A DNA stretch of 64,000 nt, taken from positions 20,961,594 through 21,025,593 of the forward strand of contig CM055881.1 in NCBI GenBank assembly GCA_029582165.1. The letters are read 5' to 3'. Below the pieces are notes generated by a model. The model was not told the DNA's origin, did no database searches, and saw only the letters and a program-made list of their open reading frames with translations. A program made the translations under genes and the position numbers. Shown here piece by piece: positions 47,335-59,055 of this stretch; the first letter of the stretch is position 1, and every line of letters starts with the position of its first letter. This DNA is from Portulaca oleracea. Taxonomy: Eukaryota > Streptophyta > Magnoliopsida > Caryophyllales > Portulacaceae.

Positions 47335-47880
47335 TGGCATGAGCTGCATTTCTTCACGCGAATTGCTGATGAAGAACTTGCACCCGGAAACCTTCAATAA
47401 AGCTTGAACACTTGATATTAACTTGGTAATGGAGGTTTCCACCACCAAGAGCTACAACCCCACAAAGATTAGATAAAAACAAGCACCACTAATCCATAAA
47501 GGAATGCGTCGGCAGTGTTAGGGGCGACCAGCGTCTCTCTTAGTGCTGGTCGCGTCTCCTCTAGATGCTTCAGACGTTGGCAAACTCCAGCAGCGCGGTT
47601 GGTGCCTGTTTCTGGGAAAAATTTCAATGCAGAGGGGAGGCAAAAGGAGCACGTGCGGCCATCTCCCAGCCTGGCGCAACCAGCGCCTTCCCAAACGCGG
47701 CCTGCGCTTGGTCCAGTCCTTCATTTTCCTCTTTTTCGGTTTGTCCCTCCAATCCGGTCCACTTCCGATCCCCGATACCAAAGTAACCATACTCCTTTGG
47801 GACGACTCGACATGATGTTAATGTCCAAAAGGCCCTCGGGTTTGGTGACATGTCCCGAGTCTTTAGAGGGGTTGGGACCC
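47335..47880 (-). repeat. 3' LTR of the Ty3 element (approximate)
   Basis: Aligned with the right LTR from 47367 on; it lacks about 240 bases that the right copy has at 59230-59465. Open frames across 47515-47934 are by-products of the GC-rich text. Confidence 0.65.
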
Positions 47881-50800
47881 ATCCAAAGGATGGCCGAGAC
47901 AATCTTGCACGGCTCGGAGTCAAGGGGAAAGTGAACCTTCATGTTCGAGCAAGTGGTTGCAATCCTCTTGGCGTGGGCAACGAGTGAAGAGTAAGGTACC
48001 CGAGCCTCTTCATCCTCCCCTTCTTGAGAAGGATTTTCCCTCAAATCCTCATTGGGCTCATCATCCTCGATGTAAGGAGAGAGGTCGCCAACGTTGAAGG
48101 TGGATGAGACTCCCATGTCGCCCGGAAAGTCGCGCTTATAGGCATTGTCGTTTACTTTCTCCAACATCTTTGAACGGACCAGCACTCCGTGGCTTAAGCT
48201 TGTTCTTTCTCCTTGATGGAAACCGTTCCTTCCTCAAATGTACCCAAACCAAGTCTCCAGGATTGATGATGATGCCCCGACAGTGCTTGTTGGCTCTTGC
48301 CTTGTAGCATTCGTTGGTCTTCTCAATTTTGGCCTGGATTTGTTGATGAAGTCTTTGAACCTCCTTAGCCTTCTCGCTAGCCTCAAAACTCGCTCTTGAC
48401 TTCAAGGGTAGTGGTAGGAGCTCAAGAAGAGTGAGTGGATTCACACCATAACATGTCTCAAAAGGTGAGTGGCTAGTGGAAAATGAGGGAGCTCGATCAT
48501 ATGAAAACTCGGCATGGAATAGCTTGATGTCCCAATCCCGCAAGCTTTTACTCACAAGCCCCCTAAGCAAGGTGGAGAGGGTCTTGTTAGTTACCTCTGT
48601 TTGCCCATTGGTTTGGGGTTAGTGGGATGTACTGAAGAGGAGCTTGGTACCAAGGAGCTTCCAAAGGGACCTCCAAAAGTAGCTAATGAATTTTGTGCCC
48701 CGGTCCAAGACAATGGTCCTCAGAATTCTTTGCAACCTCATAATCTCCCGGAAGAAGAGATTAGCTATATGAGTGGCGTCGTTAGTCTTCTTACAAGCAA
48801 TAAAGTGTGCCATCTTAGAGAAACGATACACTACCACCATTACCACATCCTTGCCACGCACAGTCCAGGGAAAGGCCATGATGAAGTCCATACTCAAAAC
48901 CTCCCAAGGGCCATTCTGGACGGTTAGGGGGTTGTAGAGTCCTTGGTGGAACTGACTCTTAGCGTGATGGCACGTAATGCATTTGGAAATCACCTCCATT
49001 CCTAGGTCAATAGAAGTGCTCCTTAAGAAAGTCGAGGGACTTGTTGATGCTGAAGTGACCGACAAGACCTCCCCTATGGACTTCTTTCAAGAGCAATTTC
49101 CTCAACGGGCATTTAGGCACGTACAACTTGTTCCTCTTAAAAAGGAACCCATCGTGAAGCAAAAATGAACTATTTCCACTCTCAAGATAAGGTTTGAAAT
49201 CCTCATCCTCCTTGTAGAACTCCTGCATATGTTGGAAACCAAGGACCAGAGCTTCCAATACCGAAAAAAGGGAATGCCTCCAAGAAAGAGCATCAGCCAC
49301 CACATTGATGCTCCCCTTCTTATGTTTGGCCACAAAGTTAAAGCTCCGGAGGTATTCGACCTACTTGGCATGGCGGGTGTTGAGCTTATGTTGGCCATTC
49401 AAGTACTTGAGGGCCTCTTGATCAGAGTGGAGAACAAATTCTTTAGGCCTCAAGTAGTGGAACCAATGGTCGATGGCACGTACAAGGGCATAGAACTCCT
49501 TTTCGTAATGGGAGTCATTCTTCCTCGAGCCATTGAGCTTCTCGCTAAAGTAGGCAATGAGGAGTTGATTTGGCATGAGGACGGCCCCAATACCTACTCC
49601 GCTAGCATCGCAATCAACTTCAAAAACTTGTGAGAAGTCCGGGAGGGCAAGCACTGGACCCTCACAAAGCTTGACCTTAAGCTTCTCAAACGGACCTTGC
49701 GACGCCTTGGTCCATTCAAAGGTTCCCTTCTTCATGAATTCAATGATGGGGGTCGTGAGGGTGCTAAACCCTTTGATGAATCGGCGATAAAAAGAAGCTA
49801 GGTCGTGGAAGCTTCTCACCTCTGTAAGGGTGGAGGGGATGGGCCATGAAAGAATAGCTTCCACCTTCGAGGGATCCATCAAGATTCCTCGGTCGGACAC
49901 AATGTAGCCAAGAAAGGTAACTTGAGGTGTGCAAAAATCACACTTGTTATGCTTACCGAACAACTTTTGCTGCCGAAGGACCTTGAAAATGGACTCCAAG
50001 TGCGAGAGATGATTGTCATCACACTTAGAGTAGAGGAGGATGTCGTCAAAGTACACAACCACGAATTTGCCGATGTAAGGCCTCAAGACCTCATTCACTA
50101 GGCGCATGAATGTGTTATGGGCGTTGGAGAGGCCGAAAACCATAACGAGCCACTCATACAATCCCCCTTTGGTCTTGAAGGCCGTTTTCCACTCATCGCC
50201 TTCCCTCATCCGGATCTGATGGTACCCGCTCAGGTGGAAAATTTTGGAGAATATGCGTGAGCCACGCAACTCGTCGAGCATATCATCGAGTCTCGGTATT
50301 GGATACCGGTACTTGATGGTGATGTTGTTGATAGCTCGACTATCGATGCACATCTGGTAGGTTCCACCTTCTTGGGGACCAAAAGGGCGGGCATGGAACA
50401 CGGACTCATGCTCTCCTGGATGAAGCCCTTAGAAATGAGCTCGTCCACTTTTCATTGAAGTTCCTAGGTCTCTTGCGGGTTGCATAGATAGGTCTCCTTG
50501 TTGGGAAGAGGGGCCCTTAGTATGAGGTCAATTTGGCGCTCAATGTCGTGCGTGGGAGGGAGGCCCGGTGGTAGATCCATTGGGAAGACGTCGTTGAACT
50601 TGGCAACGAGGGTAGTCATAAGAAGGTGTAGGGGTATCTCTTCCTCACATTTGTTTGCCTATGAGAGGAGTAAGGAAAGAATGACCTTCCCCTTGCTTAG
50701 GGATCTCTCTACCCATGTTTAACTCATATGTTTAGGCTTCTCACTTCCCACCCCGGGTTTTGGAGGTAATATTTCCTGTGGAGCTAAAGGAAGTAGCTTG

Positions 50801-52365
50801 ACCCTCCCGTTTCCATAGGTGAAAGTATAGGTGTTTTTCAACCCATCGTGTAAAGTACGCTTGTCGAATTGCCAAGGACGCCCCAAAAGGATATGACAAG
50901 CACTCATCGGAACCACATCACCAACAATAGCATCATCGTAAGTCGGGAAAAAAGACAAATTAACGAGGACTTGCTTAATTTGTTACCTTGACGTCGCCTT
51001 GATCGTTGAGCCACTTGAGGGAGTATGGCTTGGGGTGAGGTATCAATGGTAGGCCAAGCTTTTCGACCATGAAGGTCGAGGCGACATTGGTACAATTGCA
51101 CCCGTCAATGATGACATTGCACACCTTTCCTCCAACGAAGCACCATGAGTGGAAAATCATCTCCCGTTGACCCTTGTCAAGAGGGATTTTATAAGCGTGT
51201 AATGCCCTCCTCCAGGCAAGGGCGTTGCCTTGCATAGGTTGCACGGGCTTGCCGTCATCATCATCAGAGTCAACCCAATCCTTGATGACCACTTCGGGTT
51301 CTTGTTGTGCTGTTTGGAGCTCCTCATCAATTTCTTGGACCTCTTGAAGGGTCTAGGTTCTCATGTTCGGACAAGTGACCATACCCTTGGCACTTGAAGC
51401 ATCTCTTGCCCTCCATCCTCCGGGGAAGCTTCATAGGAGAGGGCATGGCGATTCCCTTCCTCTTGTCAATCCTAGGGGTAGGTGTGAATTTTGGAGCTTC
51501 ACTTGGCTTTGGAGTGCTCGAGTAGGGAGGTCGGCTAGGAGGTGGAAAGAAGGGCCTATTCAAAAGTTTGGTGGTAGCCTTCTCCTTCCTACGCCTCTTA
51601 ACCTTGAGAACCAAACTACAAAGCTCGTCCAAGGAGTGTTAGGGTTGGATCGACTATGGCGGGGCCCAATCCATTCAAGAGCCTTATCATAGTTTGCTCC
51701 TTGGGCTCTTGTAGGTCGCTCTTGATGAGGAGTTTTTCAAACTCCTAGATGTAGTCACTCACACTTCTCTTCCCTTACATAAGGGTAAAGAGCTTCCTCA
51801 TAAATGTAGACGCTAGGCAAGAATCGATGATTCATCAATTGCTTAAGCCTCGCCCAAGAAATGATTTCCGTTCTACCTTCCTTAGCTTGTTGTGCCTTAA
51901 CATTCTCAAACCAAAGGGATGCTACCTTGGTGAGCTTCAAGCTAGCAATTTTGAAGGCCTTTTCATCACTATACTCCTTAGTGTCAAAGATCTTCTCCAT
52001 GATTTGAACCCACTCAAGATAATCGCCAGGGTCGATGGAGCTATTGGATTCCGGAATTCCGATCTTAACATCATGGAATTCATCTCGTGGGGGTCATTCA
52101 CTTATTTCTCGTCGACGAGGTCATCTAAGGGAGCCTCTATCATCGTCACTCGACTCAAAGGTGGGAGGAGGACGGATAGGCTACCAGTGGGCCTCCTCCG
52201 TCCGTCACGGGGTTGACTCTGGAGATGTACCACGATGTTGTTCACTTGAGCGATGAGGGTTTCAAGAGTCCCCTCAATGGAGCAGACTCGGGTCTCCATA
52301 ACCACATCTTTGGGACTTTGACGACGACTTGACTCCTCTCGATTGGGATTAATTTTATCACCCAT
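47881..52365 (-). pseudogene. Ty3 gag-pol polyprotein
   Basis: Reading leftward from MGDKINPNREESS at 52365: Gag with SLKLTKVASLWFENVKAQQA (51820-51930), CCHC knuckle CFKCQGYGHLSEHE (about 51375-51415; the last Cys is lost), and a protease region with GKVCNVIIDGCNCTNVASTF (about 51065-51125). Reverse transcriptase reads [20 protein letters not shown] (50350), [20 protein letters not shown] and the catalytic [10 protein letters not shown] (about 50030-50060). RNase H has [14 protein letters not shown] (about 49590) and [13 protein letters not shown] (about 49420). Integrase follows, with zinc-binding [26 protein letters not shown] (48970), [10 protein letters not shown] and [13 protein letters not shown] (about 48690). 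The end is KVNDNAYKRDFPGDMGVSST (about 48130). Frames change at 50400, 49340, 49050, 48600 and 48180, with additional stops. No chromodomain was recognised. Confidence 0.9.
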
Positions 52366-52960
52366 ATCAAAAAGAGGGGAAAGGACGGAATGTGTTTGGG
52401 AATTTTTGTGAAGTTTGGGGGTTTTTTTATAGGAATTTTGGACGTAAATAATACGAACTATGAGGGTATTGGACACCAATAATACAAACTAATTTCTTAG
52501 ATGCTGGTAGTACCAACTATCATCCCATTTTCCGCCAGTAGTATGCCACCGAATTGGTTTAGGTTTGACTCACCAGAAATCCGACGTGGCACCCATTTTG
52601 AGTACGTGGAAGGCTGAACATGTGCCAAAAAAATTGACAATCAAAAAATTTTGCCAACTCAGACGACACCTTATCTTTTGACTTAGAACCACAATTGACT
52701 AAAAAAAATTGAAAAGGAAGGGAACACGTGAGGGAATTAGAAAGACTTTAGAAAAAACTTTGAAAATTCTCCTCTCACACTTTTCACCAACACTTTTCAC
52801 CCAGCTGCATTAATCATCACCTGAAAACCTTCTCCTATTCCTTTCAATCAGACAAAAAAAATGCATGCTTTCCGATTCTGAATTCTGGACAAAAAGACGA
52901 TGAGTGCATGTCGATTTGAGGAGCTCATACAAGATTTGAGGTTGGATTCGAAGTTGTTGA

Positions 52961-53376
52961 GGAAGGTATGCCTGAATTGTAGTATATGTTTGGACGGTAA
53001 TGTGTGAGTTGAGTTTGGGGAAAAAATCGTGTGTCACCAAATTTCAAAATTTTAGGGTTTGCGAATTTGTAAAATGTGTTTGCTATTGTAATATGGGTAA
53101 TTCGCTTGTTCATTTTGTTGTGTTTGTGTTTGCGAATTCTAGGGTTTAGAGGGACGATTATGTTTGAACTGAATCTGATTTGTTTGCTTTTGAACTAAGT
53201 TGGACTGCCTTATGCCATAGATAAGTGAAATTGATGATTCTATAATTTGAACAGAGTCTGTGGCGTTTGTGAACTAATTTGGGGTTTTTTTTTGTGCAAT
53301 AGATCTTTGCTGACATGGCTGACGATACTTTCATCACTTTACCGTCCAAACATATACTACAATTCAGGCATACCTT
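52961..53376. repeat. 38-bp inverted repeat around the first transposase intron
   Basis: AAGGTATGCCTGAATTGTAG plus TATATGTTTGGACGGTAA (52961-52998) recurs as its exact complement at 53339-53376. The loop is about 340 bases and spans the putative leader intron. The right copy overlaps codons of the transposase (PSKHILQFRHTLL). Confidence 0.9.
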
Positions 53377-55425
53377 GCTCAGGAAGAAATATCAGGCTGT
53401 GTGTGACAAGGGTTGCAAGTTCAGGCTCTACTATTCTTGGGATAGAAAGAAGGTTGTCTTCATGGTCAAGGCTGTGTGCAATAAGCACAACTGCACTAGG
53501 GGTATGACAAAGAATACTCAGTTGAAACAATCATGGGCTGCTGAGTATTACATAATGAACTTTAAAGAAAACCCTCATATGCCTGCAAAGTTGATACAAC
53601 AACTTATCAAACAAAAGTTTGTTTGATGATCACTAAGTGGCATGCATACAAGATCAAGCAAAAAGCAGGGAGGCTACTACATGGAAGCATGAGGGAACAT
53701 TATTTCAAGGTTGGAAGCTACATGGAAGAATTGAAGAGATCAAACAAGGACAGTACCTTCATCTTGGAAACTAACCCAACACTTACAAAAGAAATACCTG
53801 TTTTCCAAAGGTTTTTTGTTTGTTTTGATGGGTTAAGGAAAGGAATTATGAATGGTTATAGGCGTGTTTTGTGCATAGATGCATCTTTCCTGAAGACTTT
53901 CCTTGGTGGAGTACTGTTGACTATAATAGGATTTGATGGTAATAACCAAATGTTCCCGTTGGCATTGACTGTCTGTGAGGGGGAGAACAATGAAAGTTGG
54001 GGTTGGTTTCTATCGAATGTCAAGACAAGCATTGAAACAACAGATGGTGATGGTTGGATGATTATCTCAGATCAGCACCATGTAAGTACCAGTAACCTAG
54101 ACTCTTCAATTTTCAGTTGACTATTCTATTTTTTTCACATTTTGTGCAATATATGACTCTCTGATAAGCATAACTAACTAGAATGACTTGGCTATTTTTT
54201 CACATTTTTGGACATTTCATAATCACATGGCTATTTCATATTCACTTGGCTATTTTTGGTCACGTTTTGATAAGCATAACTAAATTTGTTTATGCTAATA
54301 TTTGGACATTTCTATTCTGCCTTGACATATGTAAATTGAGATTGACTTTTCTGTCTTTAGGTCATTTATCAAGCCATAACTAACTAGTACAATGACAAAC
54401 TTTGACTTAGAAAGTGTGTTGTTGAGGTCTTACAATGCATCTATTTTTTGACAATTTGAGATTGACTATTCTGTTTTCTAGGCAATCAAGCATGCTGTTG
54501 GGGTCGAGCTTCCCTAATGTCAGCATAAAAAGTGTACAAGACACATATATGCCAATTGGCATAAAATGCATAAAGGAGATGACATGAAGTTGTTGTTTTG
54601 GAATGCTGCCATGGCTTATAATGAAGTGGAACTAAACATTGCATTACAGGAGATGAAGAATGTGTCTGTTAAGGCATTTGATGATTTCGTTACACAAGAT
54701 CCACGTTCTTTCTGCAGAGCTTACATCAGGCCATATAAGAAGTGTGATTATATCACCAATAACATGGCAGAAACATTTAATGCGTACATTGTCCAAGCTA
54801 GAGCAAAACACTTAATTTTCATGCTTGAAGAGATCTAGGTAGCCCTCATGCAAAGGATTGTTTTAAAGCGATCTCTAATGGTGTAATCTACTGATGATAT
54901 ATGTCCTAGAGTGAGGAAAAAGATTGAGAAGGAAAGAGAAATTTGGAGGGAGTGTAAACCAATTGTTTCAACAGACAGGGTGTTTGAAGTGAACCATGGT
55001 CTTGACAACTTGCACGTTGACATGGATGCTTGGACTTGCACTTACAAGAAATGGGATTGACTGAAATCCCATGTTGCCATGCCATTTCCTGTTCTGTGTG
55101 GCTTAAAGAACCCCCAGAGAACTTCATTCATCCATATTTCAAGAGAGAGATGTATATGAAGGCATATGAGAGTGCTATACACCCATGTGTTGGGGAAAAA
55201 CACTGACCACCAAAAGACATTCCCTTGGACCCTCCGGATGTAAAGATTGGTCCTGGAAGACCAAGGAAAAAAAGGAGAAGAGATCCTCATGAACATCCCA
55301 AGAAAAAGGGGAAACTTACAGGACATGGTAAGGAGATGAGTTGCTCAATTTGTCACTTAACTGATTACAACAAGCACACCTGTCCAGAGAAGAATAGAGT
55401 TGCCACAGCTACTCAGCTCAACTAA
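53301..55425 (+). pseudogene. MuDR-type transposase
   Basis: After an acceptor at about 53300 the frame begins MADDTFITLPSKHI (53315). The Mutator DNA-binding domain is seen as YQAVCDKGCKFRLYYSWD ... AVCNKHNC. A frameshift or stop at 53625 joins it to ITKWHAYKIKQKAGRLLHGS. The MULE transposase domain has RVLCIDASFLKTFLGGVLLT (first catalytic Asp at about 53878) and FPLALTVCEGENNESWGWFL, then an intron about 54081-54480. AIKHAVGVELP is followed by a stop at 54515, then LFWNAAMAYNEVELNIALQE and YITNNMAETFNAYIVQAR. A SWIM region (WTCTYKKWDLTEIPCCHA) needs one frameshift. The C-terminal basic part GPGRPRKKRRRDP ends with the knuckle CSICHLTDYNKHTC, in which the expected His is Tyr. At least four disabling changes are present. 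Confidence 0.92.
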
Positions 55426-56386
55426 AAAGGGGCAGAGGAAGACCTAGGAAGGTGCCTTCAACGGGGACTACTAATTAGGATGAACCCTCAACTAGTGTTG
55501 GGCCAAGTGTAGCAACTACTGTAAGAAGAAGGGTAAACAGGGGAGCGGGAGCTACATCATGACGCCCTCATGTGCTCAGTCAGAATTCAGTCACATAAAG
55601 CACATGCCACTGCCAAAAGATTCCTACCAGAACATCTTGTCTCTATTTTTTTTTCTTTTCTTTATCTCTTATGGTGTTAAAACACTCATTATTAGGGCCT
55701 ACTTTTGGATAGATGTCAAGTGGTACTTTGGTGGTGTGATGTGAAAAACAGTAACCATGATGCTTTACAAGCCAACATCTAGTGGCATATTTTGGATTGA
55801 TATTATGTAATTATGGTTGATTAGGCCAATTACCGTATGTAATTATGGCACCTTTTGGATTGAACTTATGTAATTATGGCTAAGTTTACTTTACAAGCCA
55901 ACACTCATTGTGAGGGCTTACTTTTGGAATATGACAAGTGGAACTTTGGTGGTGTTATTTTGGTTGTGTAAAAAAACAAGTTTAAGCATCTTTTGGTGGT
56001 TTGATTTTGGTTGTGTAAAAAAACAGGTTTAGCACCTTTTGGTTGTGTAATTTTAGTGGTGTGACCAAACAAATGAAATAATGGTTGTGTATTAAAACAG
56101 GTTTACCACCTTTTGGTGGTGTAATTTTGGTGGCATGACCAAACAGAGGAACTAATGTTTCTGTCTTGTTTACCACCTAGCAAACCAACAATACAATGAA
56201 ACCAACATCACATTTCATTTCATTGAACTGAATCCCAAGTTACAGATATGCATTAAATTATAATACCAACCTCTGCAAACCAAACATAATATCACATTTC
56301 ATTTCATTAGCATACCCAACTCCTACATTAACATCCTTCACCTACTACAACAACATCAACATAATGAGACAAACTCCTCCTCCTCC

Positions 56387-57065
56387 TTAAATGAGCTTAT
56401 AAAAGATGACAACAGCAAGGACCAAAACTAATAAACAAAACATGTAACTACTACCCTGTTTCCTACCATTGCTTGCTTTCCATTCAGCAATTTCATTTTT
56501 CAAACTCATCAATTCAGCCTCTTTTGTTTCCCTCTTCAGCTTCTCCATCATAATTTTGTTCTTCAGACGGATATTCTCTTCCTTCAACATCTGCAACTCA
56601 GTTTCCAAGTCCTCATTTTTAGCCCCTTTCAAGCTCTTCAATTCCAACTTCAAACTTTGCACTTTGGTTATCAATTCCTCCACTTTCTGTTCAAGGAGAA
56701 CCTTTTGCTTCGTCCCTCCCTTCTCCACTTCATCAACCCACTTGAAGAACTTGCAATCTTGTACGTTAAACAAATTCAACAAAAAAAATGGAACCCTAAT
56801 TTTTGCCAATTCAATCGAAATCAAGCAAATATGAGAAAATTAAAACCTAAATCCCTAATTTCTACATTGTTGCACTAACCTTCCAAAGAGGGCATGAATA
56901 GAATTCTCTACCCAGACTTTTCTCCTTCTTAGACACTTGAACAATGGTTGGTAACCCATGTTTGCACTTGAACAAATTATTCTGCTCAATTTCACTTCTC
57001 CCATTAGAAGATCCAAGAAGCATCGAACCTCTCCTTCCTGAATTGTTCGAACTCCGTTGGCTCAT
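56387..57065 (-). pseudogene. GRF zinc finger, coiled-coil, tail-anchored protein of the MULE
   Basis: Exon 1 (57065-56880, 62 codons, GTTAGT donor) gives a Ser/Arg-rich start and the first half of a GRF-type zinc finger: CKHGLPTIVQVSKKEKSLGR then EFYSCPLWK. Exon 2 (about 56758-56387) resumes with DCKFFKWVDEVEKGGTKQKV, the second half of the finger. A long heptad-rich coiled coil follows (LLEQKVEELITKVQSLKLEL to LMSLKNEIAEWKAS), then a C-terminal hydrophobic segment YMFCLLVLVLAVVIFYKLI of about 19 residues. No AG acceptor keeps this join in frame, so the 3' splice site may have mutated. GRF fingers bind single-stranded DNA or RNA in other proteins; the role here is unknown. Both exons are otherwise free of stops. 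Confidence 0.75.
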
Positions 57066-57585
57066 TCAAACCCTAATCTGACTTGACGTTTTGCTCTCCA
57101 AGAACTCCTCGATCTGCAATGGTGGGGGGCTGCCTTCTTCAAATTGGTGATGACAATTAACAATGGTTGGGTTGGGTAGTGTGAGAAAACATAGAGAGGA
57201 TATGGGTTTAACAAAATTGATTACCGACAACTAAAGTGGGTAATTTTTTCTTTCTCAACTTCTTTTAAAGTTCAAACACGTGCTCCCTTCCTTTTCAATT
57301 TTTTTTAGTCAATTGTGGTTCTGAGTCAAAAGATGAGGTGTCGTCTGAGTTGGCAAAATTTTTTGATAGTTACTTTTTTTGGCACATGCTCAGCCTTCCA
57401 CATACTCAAAATGGGTGCCACGTCGGATTTCCAGTGAGTCAAACCTAAACCAACTCGGTGGCGTACTACTAGGGGAAAATGGGATGATAGTTGGTACTAC
57501 CAGCATCCAAGAAATTAGTCAGTATTATTAGTGTCCAATACCCCTATAGTTCGTATTATTTACGTCCAAAATTCCTTTTTTTATA

Positions 57586-59042
57586 GTTTGCTAGTGTTTG
57601 GGGGCTTGGGATCTTTGTGGGTTTTCTTCCAGCAACACAATTCAAACACAACCACACATCGGCCACCTCAATACTCCAACAAGAACTCCAAATTTCACCA
57701 CACAACTTCAATAATCAACAAGAACAACAATTTCAATGATAAACCTCGGTCTTACCACCTAATACCTCGGTTTTCGAGCTTTATTTATGGGGTGTTTTGC
57801 CTACTTTGGCACAAATTTGATCTAGTTTAGCTCATAATCTTTTGTTGTAACTAAAATACTTAACTTTGTCAATTGTAGATGAATTTTGGATGATTCGCGG
57901 CGCTTTAATGATTGTTGAATGAATGATGATGAAGCTTGGAGAAGTTGGGATGAAAAGTGTGAGTGAAGAATCCCAAAGGAGACTTTTGCACAGACGCACG
58001 CATGTGAAGGTTGCCCAGAAAGCAGTTTTAGTGTTTTTAATTAGGAAGAAAAAAAAGCAGCTTCAATTACTACATTATTTTCCATCATCCTCCTAGGTTT
58101 GAGAGGTTTTCTCTCTAGCCTCTCTAGAGGCTTTTAGGTTAGTTCGTAGATTTAATTTGCTTTTCTATGCAACGAATTCATGGATTTCGCTTCTAGTTCT
58201 ATAATTCAAGACTAAGTTTTTCTATCTCTTTCTCTCTCTTTATGTTTTTTATGTTGTTAAATTCGTTTTGTTTCTCTTTAGTTATTTTAGTTTGTTGATT
58301 AATTGTTAGTTTTGTGTTGTTTGGGTTGTGATTGATGTATTTGATGATGAATTAATCTCTGTTTAAGCCTAATCTATTCAAATTCATGTTGTAGTTAGAG
58401 GTTTTCTCATGCCCACCACGTGTTCAATGAAATGCACGAGAGAGTGTTCATATGTATTTTTAGGCAATTGATTTATGCTGAGAAATGAGGTCAATTTGCT
58501 AGCGTGGGTAGAGAAAATAGTTAGAGTTTTAGGTCTAGGGTTGCTATTTTTATAGTTTAGTTAGACTAACTCCATGAGAATAGGCGGTTGGAATAATTAG
58601 ACTAGCGCGTGACTCTTGAGAGAGGGCTTTGGCCAGCTTTGATGGTGCAGCCGATCACTCTTAATTGCTTGTTAGAATTGGTAGATTAGGTTATTCATAT
58701 TGATTAGTTGTTGAATATTTATATCGCAACCTGAGCATTTTTATTATTTTCGTTGTTTATTTGATTTCCTTGATCACCATCATTATCTTGGGTTTATTCA
58801 CCTAACTTGAAACAATTGAGTTAGTTTTGACTGTCTGGAACACAACTCCCTGTGGATACGACAACCGTACTCCCAAAAGTACGACAACATTCAACAACAA
58901 TAATATCTTCTCCAACACACTTGAAGATTCACAGGGGATAGGGGTACCTGAATTTCAAACAATTAACAACAAATTCAACAATGGGTATGAACCCTAACTT
59001 GGAATTTGAAGAACAAAACTCAAGCCAAAACCCTAACCTTTA
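57586..59042 (-). other. 5' leader of the Ty3 element with possible nested LTR
   Basis: Between the MULE and the Ty3 primer-binding site. The outer parts (57586-57830 and 58890-59042) are CA-rich and resemble a retrotransposon leader. The middle is described separately. No coding sequence is supported. Confidence 0.5.
57900..58890 (+). repeat. possible Athila-type solo LTR
   Basis: The text ends with CTCCCTGTGGATACGACAAC (about 58848-58867), a signature found near the 3' end of Athila-type Ty3 LTRs. Upstream sequence has the long, non-coding, T/G-rich character of such LTRs. The left edge and the target duplication were not found, so the limits are guesses. Confidence 0.35.
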
Positions 59043-59053
59043 CTCTGATACCA
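59043..59053 (-). promoter_or_regulatory. Ty3 primer-binding site (initiator tRNA-Met)
   Basis: Minus strand TGGTATCAGAG, three bases from a TG start at 59056 that is taken as the LTR edge. The match to the initiator tRNA covers 11 bases. Confidence 0.75.
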
Positions 59054-59055
59054 AA

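Larger units (their letters stand above)
52432..57575 (+). mobile_element. MuDR-like autonomous-type MULE with two convergent genes
   Basis: Terminal inverted repeats of about 290 bases (left from GGAATTTTGGACGTAAATAA, right to TTATTTACGTCCAAAATTCC) lie between 10-base copies of TTTTTTTATA (52422-52431 and 57576-57585). The transposase gene runs rightward from the left repeat, and a second gene, encoding a GRF zinc finger and coiled coil, runs leftward from the right repeat, as mudrA and mudrB do in maize MuDR. Both genes show damage. Between them (55430-56386) lies T/G-rich DNA with three or four copies of a TTTTGGTGGTGTAATTTTGG-like phrase. Confidence 0.93.

Noticed and set aside
47515..47934. 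Plus-strand open frame of 139 codons over the GC-rich LTR
   Set aside because: Overlaps LTR sequence on the non-coding strand; several frames are open together because of base composition.
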